The notes beneath the pieces are model-generated. The model saw only the letters and a program-made list of their open reading frames with translations, did not search any database and was not told the origin of the DNA. A stretch of DNA of 64,000 bases from NCBI RefSeq assembly GCF_018595715.1, contig NZ_JAHEOJ010000020.1, forward strand, positions 434,001 through 498,000, written 5' to 3'. How positions within the stretch are numbered: position 1 is the stretch's first letter; every line of letters starts with the position of its first letter. The position numbers and the translations under genes are program-made. Source of the DNA: Glaciecola sp. XM2 (GTDB taxonomy: Bacteria; Pseudomonadota; Gammaproteobacteria; Enterobacterales; Alteromonadaceae). This document shows, in pieces, positions 1-8,188 of the stretch.

Positions 1-7
1 CCTTTTT

Positions 8-280
8 TTATAGTCGGCGCCCACGTAATCCTCTGGCAGCCATCCTCGGGTTAAAGTGCTTATCAAAATAAGCGTCTCTTACCGTTTTGCCATCTTTTAA
101 CAAAATCAGTCGCAGATATTGATTATTCATTTCTGATACTTTTGAAAACAGGCTCACCCGACCATCTGATTGCAACAGTCGAAATTCTGGTGACAAATAA
201 GTATTTTCTATCCAACGTTGTTTAATATGCATTTGAGACGGTTCCAGCCGTTTTTGTTTAAAGTAGTTTGTGCTTTGCAT
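8..280 (-). CDS. Hypothetical protein, 90 aa
   Basis: Unrecognised small basic protein. The start at 280 was chosen over an in-frame ATG ten codons upstream because an AAGGAGG ribosome-binding site sits four bases before it. No signal peptide, membrane segment or cysteine pattern is visible. The product is rich in Lys, Arg, Gln and Tyr and ends in an Arg/Gly-rich tail (GLRGRRL). It is probably a soluble cytoplasmic protein. The gene stands alone on this strand, divergent from the DUF1289 gene. No function is proposed. Confidence 0.6.
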   Translation of the reverse strand: MQSTNYFKQKRLEPSQMHIKQRWIENTYLSPEFRLLQSDGRVSLFSKVSEMNNQYLRLILLKDGKTVRDAYFDKHFNPRMAARGLRGRRL

Positions 281-456
281 GTGCCCTCCTTGGCGTTGTA
301 TGAGTTGCAAAGCATTACTTTAATTTTATGATTTTTAAGCACAACTGCACCTCGGCACAGAACAATAGGGCATGGCTAATGCTGTACAAAAACGCAGGAT
401 AGTATTTGTCAGGGCACAGACTATAATAATCGTCCGATTATGACGCTAGGTTAAGT

Positions 457-699
457 ATGCAGCAGCTCGAGTTTTTTGACATTCCCAGTCCTTGCATCGG
501 TGTATGCGAGTCGGGTCCTCGTGGCTACTGCATTGGCTGTTTTCGCAGCCGAGAAGAGCGCACCCATTGGCATAGTATTGACGATGCCACCAAGCGTATC
601 ATTGTGCAAGCCTGCACTCGGCGTAAACGTTCACACATTGCCAGGCAGCGACAGCAACAGCAAAGCGATACGCATTTCAATCAAGGGTCTTTGTTTTAG
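457..699 (+). CDS. DUF1289 domain protein, 80 aa
   Basis: Small cysteine-motif protein of the DUF1289 family, function unknown. The family signature is clear: SPCIGVC at residues 11-17 followed by GYCIGC at 23-28, so Cys13, Cys17, Cys25 and Cys28 form a probable metal-binding knuckle, then Arg30 and Trp38 of the usual R-x-x-E-x-x-x-W segment. After residue 60 the chain becomes a Gln/Arg-rich, probably disordered tail. Length fits the family (about 60-90 aa). It lies alone, ahead of the HDOD gene. Confidence 0.8.
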   Translation: MQQLEFFDIPSPCIGVCESGPRGYCIGCFRSREERTHWHSIDDATKRIIVQACTRRKRSHIARQRQQQQSDTHFNQGSLF

Positions 700-809
700 G
701 TCGCCTACCGATTGGGTATCAATCCCGTTTAGTAGGTATCAAAAAGTGAACCCCACACACCCTTAAATTGCAGTAGTATCCTCTCAGTCTAGAAAACAGA
801 GTAAATGCA

Positions 810-1628
810 ATGACTGTAGCTCCTATTGTGAAATTCGCATCCAAATCATTCACCCTGCCAAGCACGTGTGTGCGTCTTCGCAGTTTATTGGATGACCCAA
901 CCTCTGGCAGTGCAGATATTGCTAAGTTGATGTCACTTGACCCATCACTAAGTGCAAAGGTGCTTAAACTCGCCAATAGTGCCTTGTTCCGTTTTCCGTC
1001 TGAAGTGTCGTCGGTACAAAAGGCGCTAAACGTCATTGGCGGTGAGGCTGCGTACAATATTTCAATGGCAGAAACCGCAAACCTTGCGTTTAAGTCTTTT
1101 GATTCATCCCTTATCAACTTTGACAAGTTCTGGCACAAAGCGGTACTCAATGGATTGATGGGAAAAGCGCTCGCACAACAAATGCAAATGCGCGGCAGCG
1201 AACGCTTTTTTGCCATGGGTATATTGGAAAATCTAAGCGAATTGGTTTGCGCGACCTACCTTCCAGAAAAGTATGCAAACTACGCAGAGCTAAAAACACA
1301 GATGTTTGCGCCGCATGCCGAAACTAAAATCTTTGGTAGCACATTTGCTAAATGCAGCGGCATGATCATGAAAACATGGGCGTTACCAGAAATTTTGTGG
1401 CAGCCATTATTAGAACTCGAAGATACTAATGGTCGTTTGGGTCTAGATGCCAAGGTGCTTTTCGTTGCAAATGTCATGACCACACTTGAGGAGGGGGGCG
1501 ATGTGCTGGAACACCCTCATATTGCAAAGTCTATCCTCGAGGAAATTGACCTAACACGGGAAGATTATGATATTATTTATGAGTTCGCGTCGGCTGAATC
1601 TCTAAAAATAGCAGCATCATTAAAATAA
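810..1628 (+). CDS. HDOD domain signalling protein, 272 aa
   Basis: HDOD domain protein, an HD-related helical output module found in bacterial signalling. The HDOD core runs from about residue 10 to 210: the LPSTCVRLRSLLDD start, the SLDPSLSAKVLKLANSALFR segment near residues 42-62 and the VSSVQKALNVIGG segment are typical. The second half has MGILENLSELV where true HD enzymes carry catalytic His-Asp, so hydrolase activity is not expected. There are no transmembrane or receiver domains. It is monocistronic; the partner cannot be told from context. Confidence 0.85.
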   Translation: MTVAPIVKFASKSFTLPSTCVRLRSLLDDPTSGSADIAKLMSLDPSLSAKVLKLANSALFRFPSEVSSVQKALNVIGGEAAYNISMAETANLAFKSFDSSLINFDKFWHKAVLNGLMGKALAQQMQMRGSERFFAMGILENLSELVCATYLPEKYANYAELKTQMFAPHAETKIFGSTFAKCSGMIMKTWALPEILWQPLLELEDTNGRLGLDAKVLFVANVMTTLEEGGDVLEHPHIAKSILEEIDLTREDYDIIYEFASAESLKIAASLK

Positions 1629-1685
1629 ATCTGGTTTAGTAAAACGCGCGAACGGATTTTCTTCAAACTAAAAAGTTCGCGCTAA

Positions 1686-2531
1686 ATGAAAAACATGTTG
1701 ATGCTAGCATTGCTCGTCGCTTCAGCCTCGAGTTTTGCAGAAAATAAAATAGATACCCAAGAAAAAGCCTCTGACTTTTTCAAAAATCCTAGTGCCAGTC
1801 GAAATCTGATTAAGTTGCTCAATACCACGGTATCTGATGATTGGTCAGATACAGATGAACAGGGCCCTTCTTTTGATTTAGATGGCGAATTTGGGGCACT
1901 GGTGACCACTGGCAATACGTCGACGCGCATGCTTAAATTGGCGCTTGACTCCAAACAAGAGCTACAAAGCTGGAGCAATCAATACTTCTTGCAAGTCCTC
2001 AGGCGTAAGACCGAGCTTGATGATGATGACGTACAAGATCTAGAGACTAATCGTATCCAAGTGTCGGCGCAATTTGACTATAAACTTACCCATCCTAACA
2101 ATCGATTATTTGGCTATGCGGAGTATGACGATAATCAATTCTTACGTGTCAGAGATCAGTTTACCGCGGTAGTCGGATGGAGTCAGTTGGCGTGGAAAAA
2201 GCGTCATACGGAATTTCGTTACAGTATTGGGCCCGGTTATACGCGCTCTGAGCAGGACGATACTGGACTGAAAGTAAGCGAAGCTATCATCAGGACAACA
2301 GCCGATTATCAATATCGTTTTAAAAACGATGCCCGCTTCAGGCAAACCCTTAGCGCTGAGATGGGAGAGGTCAATACGCGGGCGCGCTCAAAAACGTCGG
2401 TGTCAGCTAAAATATTCGAGCGCTTGGCAATGAAGTTCTCATTTGAAATGGCCGTTGATGAAAATGTCTCACAAGAAGTAGACACGTTTACGACGCAAAC
2501 CAGTATTTCTATGGTTTATCAGTTTTTTTAA
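1686..2531 (+). CDS. DUF481 family outer-membrane protein, 281 aa
   Basis: Secreted beta-rich protein of the DUF481 family (YdiY-like 'salt-induced outer membrane protein'). A signal peptide ends around residue 18 (ASSFA before ENK). Residues 60-281 carry the family pattern: DGEFGALVTTGNTSTR opening, alternating short strands, NRLFGYAEYDDNQF in the centre, SIGPGYTRSE, and a C-terminal aromatic ending (MVYQFF) typical of outer-membrane beta barrels. The precise role is unknown. It has an extra segment of about 40 residues after the signal peptide that its downstream paralogue lacks. Likely an outer-membrane barrel. Confidence 0.85.
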   Translation: MKNMLMLALLVASASSFAENKIDTQEKASDFFKNPSASRNLIKLLNTTVSDDWSDTDEQGPSFDLDGEFGALVTTGNTSTRMLKLALDSKQELQSWSNQYFLQVLRRKTELDDDDVQDLETNRIQVSAQFDYKLTHPNNRLFGYAEYDDNQFLRVRDQFTAVVGWSQLAWKKRHTEFRYSIGPGYTRSEQDDTGLKVSEAIIRTTADYQYRFKNDARFRQTLSAEMGEVNTRARSKTSVSAKIFERLAMKFSFEMAVDENVSQEVDTFTTQTSISMVYQFF

Positions 2532-2641
2532 TTGGTTTATAGGGCTGCTTTCTATATTATACGCGCCTCAGCGCTATATGGGTGTGCTGCCCAAGTCGGA
2601 TATGGCAATTTAGATAACCACACTATACAAATGGATGCGAT

Positions 2642-3391
2642 ATGAAAATACAATCCCTCACGCTAGCTCTAGCACTATGTTTAGGCTCGACCGCTGCACT
2701 TGCTCAAGACGAGGAAAAGAAAACCTTTACTATGGATGGCGAGTTTGGCTTCATTGTCACCACCGGTAACACACAAACAACCTCAATCTCAGCAGGCATA
2801 TCGGCGTCACAAGAGTTTGATAAGTGGAGCAATACCTATCTTATCGAAGGACTTTACAAGAGCGATACGGTTGAAGATGACTTGGGTGAAGAGCTTGACC
2901 GTACGACTGCTCAGAAGTTCTTCGCGTCAGCCCAAGGTAACTACAAGCTAGAAAACCCTAACCATCGATTATTTGGCTTCGCATCGTTTGAAGACGACCG
3001 CTTTAGTAACTTTAAATACCAAGGCACGCTAGCCGGCGGTTGGAACCAAAAAGTATGGGAAAATGAAACCTCTGCTTTTGATTACAGTATCGGTCCTGGT
3101 TATTCTTTTGCTGAAACTCAAGATGGCGAGAGCTTTGATAGCCCGATTATCCGTGGCGCATTCTCTTACCTATGGAATGTGTCTGAAACGGCGCGCTTTA
3201 CGCAAACGTTTTCAACCGAATACGGCTCTGACAACATAAAATCACGAGCAGAAACTGCACTTACTGCACAAATAGCTGGCGGACTGTCGCTTAAGGTATC
3301 CATTAAGTTTGATCACAACTCAGAAGTTGCTGATGATTTGGATAACCTAGATACAGAGACCGCGGTTACTTTGGTTTATAACTTCTTTTAA
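2642..3391 (+). CDS. DUF481 family outer-membrane protein, 249 aa
   Basis: Paralogue of the gene just upstream. The signal peptide ends near residue 21 (STAALA before QDEE). Shared blocks are DGEFGFIVTTGNTQT at the start of the barrel, NHRLFGFASFEDDRF in the middle, YSIGPGYSFAET later, and a terminal LVYNFF consistent with outer-membrane insertion by the BAM complex. The 110-bp gap between the two genes contains no clear terminator, so co-transcription is possible. A strong intrinsic terminator follows the stop codon. Function in the cell envelope is inferred only. Confidence 0.87.
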   Translation: MKIQSLTLALALCLGSTAALAQDEEKKTFTMDGEFGFIVTTGNTQTTSISAGISASQEFDKWSNTYLIEGLYKSDTVEDDLGEELDRTTAQKFFASAQGNYKLENPNHRLFGFASFEDDRFSNFKYQGTLAGGWNQKVWENETSAFDYSIGPGYSFAETQDGESFDSPIIRGAFSYLWNVSETARFTQTFSTEYGSDNIKSRAETALTAQIAGGLSLKVSIKFDHNSEVADDLDNLDTETAVTLVYNFF

Positions 3392-3409
3392 CGTTGTTAT
3401 CTTGAGAAT

Positions 3410-3440
3410 AGGCGCCTGTGTTTTGAAGGCGCCTTTTTTA
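3410..3440 (+). terminator. Intrinsic terminator after the DUF481 pair
   Basis: GGCGCC at 3411-3416 and GGCGCC at 3428-3433 form a self-complementary stem (loop TGTGTTTTGAA), followed at once by a run of six T. It ends transcription of the DUF481 genes. Confidence 0.9.
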
Positions 3441-3525
3441 TGCACAAGTAAAGGCTTTGGCAGCGTGCTTTTTTGGGCAAGTTGTGTCTTCACACCCAAT
3501 AGCATCGAGATCACACACGCTGTAA

Positions 3526-4296
3526 TTAAGGGGCTTGTTGATTGATAATATAGTTACTCTCGAGCGCTTGGATTGAACCGTCGCGTTTTAATTTTGATAG
3601 TGTCTCGTTAAATTGTAGCGTCAGCTCCTGGTGATTCTCTAACGTTTTAGAAAAAGCAAAGTAGACATTTTCTGTTTGGACAATTGGCTCTAAGGCGATA
3701 ACGTCATTTACCTGTGCTGGATGAAATTGCTTGAGTAAAACCTCGATTGTGCTGGTGGAATCGATAATTAAATCTACTCTGTTGGCTAATAGCATTCTCA
3801 GGTTATTGCTAGGTTTGATCGCTACGACTTTTTCAAGGTAGCTTGCATTGTCGAACGTTTCGCCATAAGTGTAGTTTCGCACAACGCCCACTTTATACGG
3901 TGCTAAAGCGGTCAAATCTCCGTTGAAGACAATGTCGCGATCTTTTCTTTTAAAAAGTGCTAACTCACGGGTAGCGACAGGACTTGAATATATTAAAGAC
4001 TCTGCTCGTTGCTCTGTGTAGTAAATACCGGCTACGCCATCAGCAGTTCCGTCCATTGTCATCCTTAACGCCCTTGCCCAAGGTGTGAAGTAGACGTTTA
4101 CCTCATATCCCATTTCTTCCAATACTAAGGTAGAGATTTGGCTGATTAGGCTACCTTTATAATCGCTTACGTCCTTGCCCTCAGACCAATCGACTTCCGA
4201 GACTATCTCAATTTTTGGTAATTCTGCGTAAGACAAGGTGCAAAAAAAGAATAGTGTGATGGCGGTTATTGAGCCGCGCACAGCAGATGAATTCAT
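3526..4296 (-). CDS. Periplasmic solute-binding protein, family 3, 256 aa
   Basis: Exported protein of the bacterial extracellular solute-binding protein family 3 (amino-acid-binding-like fold). A signal peptide covers about residues 1-24 (ending LSYA before ELPK). Recognisable SBP_bac_3 features are the early LISQISTLVLEEMGYEVN helix, TPWARALRMTMDGTADGVAG (the aromatic plus 'G-x-x-D' ligand loop) and RTEQRAE-like YTEQRAESLIYSSP. No permease or ATPase gene is adjacent, as is common for orphan family-3 proteins in Alteromonadales, so it may be a sensor-type or misassigned 'transporter' protein. Ligand unknown. Confidence 0.8.
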   Translation of the reverse strand: MNSSAVRGSITAITLFFFCTLSYAELPKIEIVSEVDWSEGKDVSDYKGSLISQISTLVLEEMGYEVNVYFTPWARALRMTMDGTADGVAGIYYTEQRAESLIYSSPVATRELALFKRKDRDIVFNGDLTALAPYKVGVVRNYTYGETFDNASYLEKVVAIKPSNNLRMLLANRVDLIIDSTSTIEVLLKQFHPAQVNDVIALEPIVQTENVYFAFSKTLENHQELTLQFNETLSKLKRDGSIQALESNYIINQQAP

Positions 4297-4571
4297 GGCG
4301 TTACAACCATCCTAATGACGTTAAACAATTGGCAAGTTAATGGTAATACAATAGGTTTTAAACGGTTCTATAGCAAATTAATTCATCTTGAGGAGCTAAG
4401 GGAAGTACTTAAAAAATGAGCAATGCATTCAGTCGTATTAGCGCAAAAGTAGTGCGTATACATGAGAACATTAAGGATGAATGCCATCCTCAATGCACCA
4501 AGGCTTTAAAAAATAAGCAACAGCGAGCCCCTTTAGAAACATCTGGAAGCTTCACTTATTGCTATCACAGG

Positions 4572-5804
4572 TTACCAATGCAACATGCGAGTCTTAATCG
4601 TGCCCTCGATTTGCATAAGATGTTCAAATGCCTCATCTGCATTTTTTGCCTCTACATCGACCACTACATACCCTATTTCTTCATTAGTTTGTAGGTATTG
4701 TGCGGCTATATTGATGCCTTTATCGGCAAACGCTTGGTTAATTTGCGTCATTACACCTGGGCGATTTTTATGAATATGCAACAAGCGCGAACGGTCAACG
4801 TGAGCCGGTAGGGATACTTCAGGGAAGTTAACAGCCGATAATGTTGAGCCGTTGTCGGAGTATTTAATTAGCTTTCCGGCGACTTCAATGCCAATGTTTT
4901 GCTGTGCTTCTTGTGTGCTACCGCCAACATGCGGCGTTAAAATAACGTTGTCATATTGCCGCAAAGGTGACTCAAACTCTTCACTGTTTGACTTTGGCTC
5001 AATGGGAAAAACATCGATAGCTGCGCCGCTTATCTTGCCAAGTTCTAAAGCCTGACAAAGCGCTGGGATATCGATAACAGTGCCGCGTGCGGCATTAATC
5101 AAGATGGCACCGTCTTTCATTTCGCTCAGTTCTTTTTCACCAATCATATTTTGAGTATGGGTGGTTTCAGGTACGTGCAGACTGATGACATCTGAGGTGT
5201 TGAGCAGTTTTTTCAGCGACTTCACCTGCATAGAGTTGCCTAATACAAGCTTATCTTCAATATCATAAAACTGTACGCGCATGCCAAGGTGTTCCGCTAA
5301 GATACTAAGCTGAGTACCGATATGGCCGTAACCAATAATGCCAAGGGTTTTGCCTCGTGCTTCATAAGAGCCTACTGCGCTTTTTTCCCACTCCCCGCGA
5401 TGCGCCTTTGCATTTTTGCTAGGGATACCACGAAGTAGAAGGATAATTTGACCAAGCACTAATTCAGCTACAGAGCGGGTATTCGAGAAAGGCGCATTAA
5501 ACACCGGGATACCGCGAACGAGATTTGCCTTTAGGTCGACCTGATTGGTGCCAATACAAAAACAGCCTACGGCAACGAGCTTCTCAGCATGTGCTATGAC
5601 GTTTTCGGTAAGCTGGGTGCGTGAACGAATTCCAACAAAATGGGCATCTTTAATTTTGGCAATTAACTCATCTTCGGGTAAGGATGTCTTAAGTGACTCA
5701 ATATTGTGATAGCCGGCGGCCTGAAAGGTTTCTAATGCACTGTTGTGCAGGCCTTCTAACAAAAGAATTTTGATTTTATCTTTGGCTAATGATTTTTTGC
5801 TCAT
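4572..5804 (-). CDS. serA: D-3-phosphoglycerate dehydrogenase SerA
   Basis: Catalyses NAD-dependent oxidation of 3-phosphoglycerate to 3-phosphohydroxypyruvate, the first step of serine synthesis, in the cytosol. The 410-residue length equals E. coli SerA. The Rossmann domain is seen at about 150-185 (LGIIGYGHIGTQ), the catalytic Arg, Glu and His lie in INAARGTV (about 240), IDVFPIEP (about 269) and LTPHVGGST (about 292), and a C-terminal ACT domain (LLHIHKNRPGVMTQIN onward) would give serine feedback inhibition. It lies downstream of rpiA with its own MetJ-type operator in the gap, which suggests methionine-linked control of serine supply for C1 units. Confidence 0.97.
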   Translation of the reverse strand: MSKKSLAKDKIKILLLEGLHNSALETFQAAGYHNIESLKTSLPEDELIAKIKDAHFVGIRSRTQLTENVIAHAEKLVAVGCFCIGTNQVDLKANLVRGIPVFNAPFSNTRSVAELVLGQIILLLRGIPSKNAKAHRGEWEKSAVGSYEARGKTLGIIGYGHIGTQLSILAEHLGMRVQFYDIEDKLVLGNSMQVKSLKKLLNTSDVISLHVPETTHTQNMIGEKELSEMKDGAILINAARGTVIDIPALCQALELGKISGAAIDVFPIEPKSNSEEFESPLRQYDNVILTPHVGGSTQEAQQNIGIEVAGKLIKYSDNGSTLSAVNFPEVSLPAHVDRSRLLHIHKNRPGVMTQINQAFADKGINIAAQYLQTNEEIGYVVVDVEAKNADEAFEHLMQIEGTIKTRMLHW

Positions 5805-5850
5805 GCTTGGACTCGTTATGGATACGTCACCCGCAGGTGATTTGGTAAAA

Positions 5851-5866
5851 AGACATCTAGACGTCT
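5851..5866 (-). promoter_or_regulatory. MetJ-type operator upstream of serA
   Basis: Two abutting 8-bp met boxes: AGACATCT (5851-5858) and AGACGTCT (5859-5866); the MetJ consensus is tandem AGACGTCT. It lies about 47 bp upstream of the serA ATG. Read on the minus strand, a possible -10 hexamer TATAGA overlaps the distal box. A near-identical 16-bp pair occurs at 13828-13843 in this window. The repressor gene itself is not in the window. Confidence 0.72.
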
Positions 5867-5901
5867 ATAGGCGATGCAAGATAGCAAACTTTCTGTCAAA
5901 C

Positions 5902-5925
5902 GCAAAGCACAAAATAGTGCTTTGC
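5902..5925 (-). terminator. Hairpin after rpiA
   Basis: Nine-base perfect stem: GCAAAGCAC at 5902-5910 and GTGCTTTGC at 5917-5925 with a six-base loop. On the minus strand it is followed by GTTT only, so termination downstream of rpiA may be partial, leaving serA mainly on its own promoter. Confidence 0.55.
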
Positions 5926-5943
5926 TGATAAAACCAGATGCTA

Positions 5944-6597
5944 CTAGCGGGTGGTGACGCCCTGATCGGTGCCCGTTAAAACAACGTCTGCACCACGATG
6001 GGCGAAAATCCCATTGGTGACTACACCAACAATCTGATTGAGCTGGCTTTCTAATTCAGATGGGTTAAGGATAGTTAGGTTGTGCACATCAATGATGACA
6101 TTGCCATTGTCTGTTACCACGCCTTGTCGATACATGGGGTCGCCGCCTAGCTTTACGATTTGTCTGGCAACATATGAGCGCGCTAAGGGGATCACCTCAA
6201 CTGGGAGCGGAAAATGACCTAGTACCGGCACAGTCTTTGTGTCATCGATAATGCAAATAAAGCGCTTTGCCACCGCGGCGACAATTTTTTCGCGGGTGAG
6301 GGCTGCGCCTCCGCCTTTTATCATTGCTTTGTGCTCAGTGATTTCATCAGCCCCATCTACATAAATATCTAAGCTGCTAACTTCATTGAGGTCGTACACT
6401 TCAATGCCGTGCTTTTTTAAACGAGCCGTTGAGGCTTCAGAGCTAGATACTGCGCCTTTAATAAAATCACGTTTATCTGCCAATGCATCAATAAAGTAGT
6501 TGACCGTTGAACCGGTGCCAACGCCGACAATCGAACCTTCTTCAACATAGTCAATGGCGGCAATAGCAGCGGCGCGTTTTTTATCATCTTGAGTCAC
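5944..6597 (-). CDS. rpiA: Ribose-5-phosphate isomerase A
   Basis: Interconverts ribose-5-phosphate and ribulose-5-phosphate in the pentose phosphate pathway. The GTG start at 6597 ([11 protein letters not shown]) was chosen because it matches the family N-terminus, follows an AAGGAAG site, and gives 217 residues (E. coli 219); the reading frame is open further upstream but that part overlaps ygfA. Family motifs: [12 protein letters not shown] (phosphate loop), [16 protein letters not shown] with the catalytic Asp pair, and [14 protein letters not shown] containing catalytic Lys and Glu. It starts 10 bp after ygfA, in the same operon as ribokinase and nucleoside hydrolase. Confidence 0.95.
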   Translation of the reverse strand: MTQDDKKRAAAIAAIDYVEEGSIVGVGTGSTVNYFIDALADKRDFIKGAVSSSEASTARLKKHGIEVYDLNEVSSLDIYVDGADEITEHKAMIKGGGAALTREKIVAAVAKRFICIIDDTKTVPVLGHFPLPVEVIPLARSYVARQIVKLGGDPMYRQGVVTDNGNVIIDVHNLTILNPSELESQLNQIVGVVTNGIFAHRGADVVLTGTDQGVTTR

Positions 6598-6607
6598 AAA
6601 AACTTCC

Positions 6608-7222
6608 TTAAGTGAATGGGTAAAGTTGTAAGGGCGTCTGTACATAGGATAATGGAATGTCCCATGTTTCAACAGGTAAATTTGCTGACTTTTGACATTC
6701 ATGCGCGAGTCCGACAATGGCGGGGCGGTCTGCGCCTGAACTTTTTATACCTGCAAGGGTGCGATCGTAAAACCCACCACCCATACCTAGGCGATTGCCA
6801 TGCACGTCAAAGGCCACTAGGGGAGTGAAAATGATGTCTAATTGCGAGGCCGGGCAAACCGCTGAGCAATCTAGCGTGGGCTCTAATATGCCAAAGCGAT
6901 TTTTTTTCATGGGTGTGTGGGGCTGGTAGCGTAAAAACAATAAATACCCAGAAGCAAAGGGATGTAATACCGGCAGATAGACTTCAGTTTTGTGTTCCCA
7001 TAAGTGGTCAATCAGATGCTCAGTGCTCACCTCACCGTCGTTACTTAAATACAATGCGACGCGACGCGCTGACGCATAAATCGAGTGCTGTTTAAACTGT
7101 GCGGTGAGTGTTATAGCGGCAGATGATTGCTGGTCTTTAGACAGTGAATTTCGTGCTTTTCGATAAGCTCGGCGCGCATCATTTCGCGCGCTGAGCGGTT
7201 CGATGGTATCCCTATTTGCCAT
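6608..7222 (-). CDS. ygfA: 5-formyltetrahydrofolate cyclo-ligase (YgfA)
   Basis: ATP-dependent conversion of 5-formyl-THF to 5,10-methenyl-THF, rescuing folate from a dead-end form. About 204 residues from ATG at 7222 (an in-frame TTG lies three codons upstream). Motifs: the Arg/Lys-rich N-terminal helix ([13 protein letters not shown]) for [17 protein letters not shown], and the diagnostic [13 protein letters not shown] near residues 143-155. The start overlaps the 3' end of the nucleoside hydrolase by 11 bases, indicating coupling. In enterobacteria ygfA follows 6S RNA directly; here two salvage genes intervene. Confidence 0.95.
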   Translation of the reverse strand: MANRDTIEPLSARNDARRAYRKARNSLSKDQQSSAAITLTAQFKQHSIYASARRVALYLSNDGEVSTEHLIDHLWEHKTEVYLPVLHPFASGYLLFLRYQPHTPMKKNRFGILEPTLDCSAVCPASQLDIIFTPLVAFDVHGNRLGMGGGFYDRTLAGIKSSGADRPAIVGLAHECQKSANLPVETWDIPLSYVQTPLQLYPFT

Positions 7223-8153
7223 AGGTCTCAATGAAGCATCGAGTAAGGCGAGGGTGGTCGACCTTCGTCGCCACGCGTATCAGCGGCATCTTTAGCCAAT
7301 GCTCACTGGTGGTGGTGCCCACTGGCGCAAAACTTGTCTGTCCTTGATGCAAAGGGTCCGTACCTACGCGTAAGTGCCCTTCGGTCATCTCAAATAAGCT
7401 AGGGTCTATTAGATATGCAAGTGGAAAAGCGTCGTGGAAAAAACATTGTGGCTCATCTTTGCCTTGGGAATAAAACTCGGTATAAAAGCGAGCTGCACGC
7501 TCTACAAAGCCGCCTAATACTTGGTTTTGTTCACGCAAAGTAGCGGTGAAATTAGGTGGAAACGGCAAGTCGTAGGTGACGTCTAGGCCAAACATATTAA
7601 TCGGCCACGATGCGCCAAAGACAATTTCGGCCGCATATGCGTCGTTCCAAATATTGGCCTCTGCAACCGGCGTGACATTGCCTGGCACAAAAGCGGCGCC
7701 GCCCATTATATTGACCGCTTTTACCAAAGACGGTAGTTGCGGCTCTAATTTCAAAGCTAATGCTAGGTTGCTTAGCGGGCCGACGGCTACGATGGTGATT
7801 TCGCCCGGGTATTTACGCGCCATTTCTACAATAAACTCAGCAGAGGTACGCGGGTCAATGTCGCCTGTAGGGGCAGGGTGATTAATATTGCCAAACCCAT
7901 CGTCACCGTGCACAAAATGCGCATAGGTAGATTCAGGACCAACATGCGGCATGGCCGCCCCAAGGCATACGGGAATATTCTTATTTGCAAGCTCTACCAA
8001 ACTCAGGCCATTTTTTGCAGCCATCGTTGCAGGCACGTTGCCAAATACGGTCGTTAAACCAAGGACTTCAATTTCAGGTGCTTGAAAGGCAAAAAATATA
8101 GCCATTGCATCGTCGATGCCCGGGTCGGTGTCTAATATTATTTTATGTGTCAT
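7212..8153 (-). CDS. Inosine/uridine-preferring nucleoside hydrolase family
   Basis: Hydrolyses the N-glycosidic bond of ribonucleosides to free base plus ribose. From the ATG at 8153 (MTHKIILDTDPG) it is 313 residues, the usual length. Calcium-site signature DTDPGIDDA is at residues 8-16; TTVFGNV, IMGGAAFVPGNVTPVAEANIW and CFFHDAFPLAYLIDP (late catalytic His-Asp region) are also typical of the Rih/IunH family. An open extension of 44 codons upstream is discarded as it runs into the ribokinase gene. Substrate preference cannot be read. Context (ribokinase upstream, rpiA downstream) supports ribose salvage. Confidence 0.92.
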   Translation of the reverse strand: MTHKIILDTDPGIDDAMAIFFAFQAPEIEVLGLTTVFGNVPATMAAKNGLSLVELANKNIPVCLGAAMPHVGPESTYAHFVHGDDGFGNINHPAPTGDIDPRTSAEFIVEMARKYPGEITIVAVGPLSNLALALKLEPQLPSLVKAVNIMGGAAFVPGNVTPVAEANIWNDAYAAEIVFGASWPINMFGLDVTYDLPFPPNFTATLREQNQVLGGFVERAARFYTEFYSQGKDEPQCFFHDAFPLAYLIDPSLFEMTEGHLRVGTDPLHQGQTSFAPVGTTTSEHWLKMPLIRVATKVDHPRLTRCFIETYGK

Positions 8154-8188
8154 AGGTGCTTCAATTCTTGTTGTGTTTATTTTGTGTC

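Noticed and set aside
476-766. Overlapping 96-aa ORF in the DUF1289 gene
   Set aside because: The other frame carries the conserved Cys motif and the better start; this is a shadow.
4416-4694. Plus-strand 92-aa ORF antisense to the 3' end of serA
   Set aside because: Most of its C-terminal half overlaps serA in reverse; the composition is Cys/His/Ile-rich in the way of shadow frames, and serA is certain.
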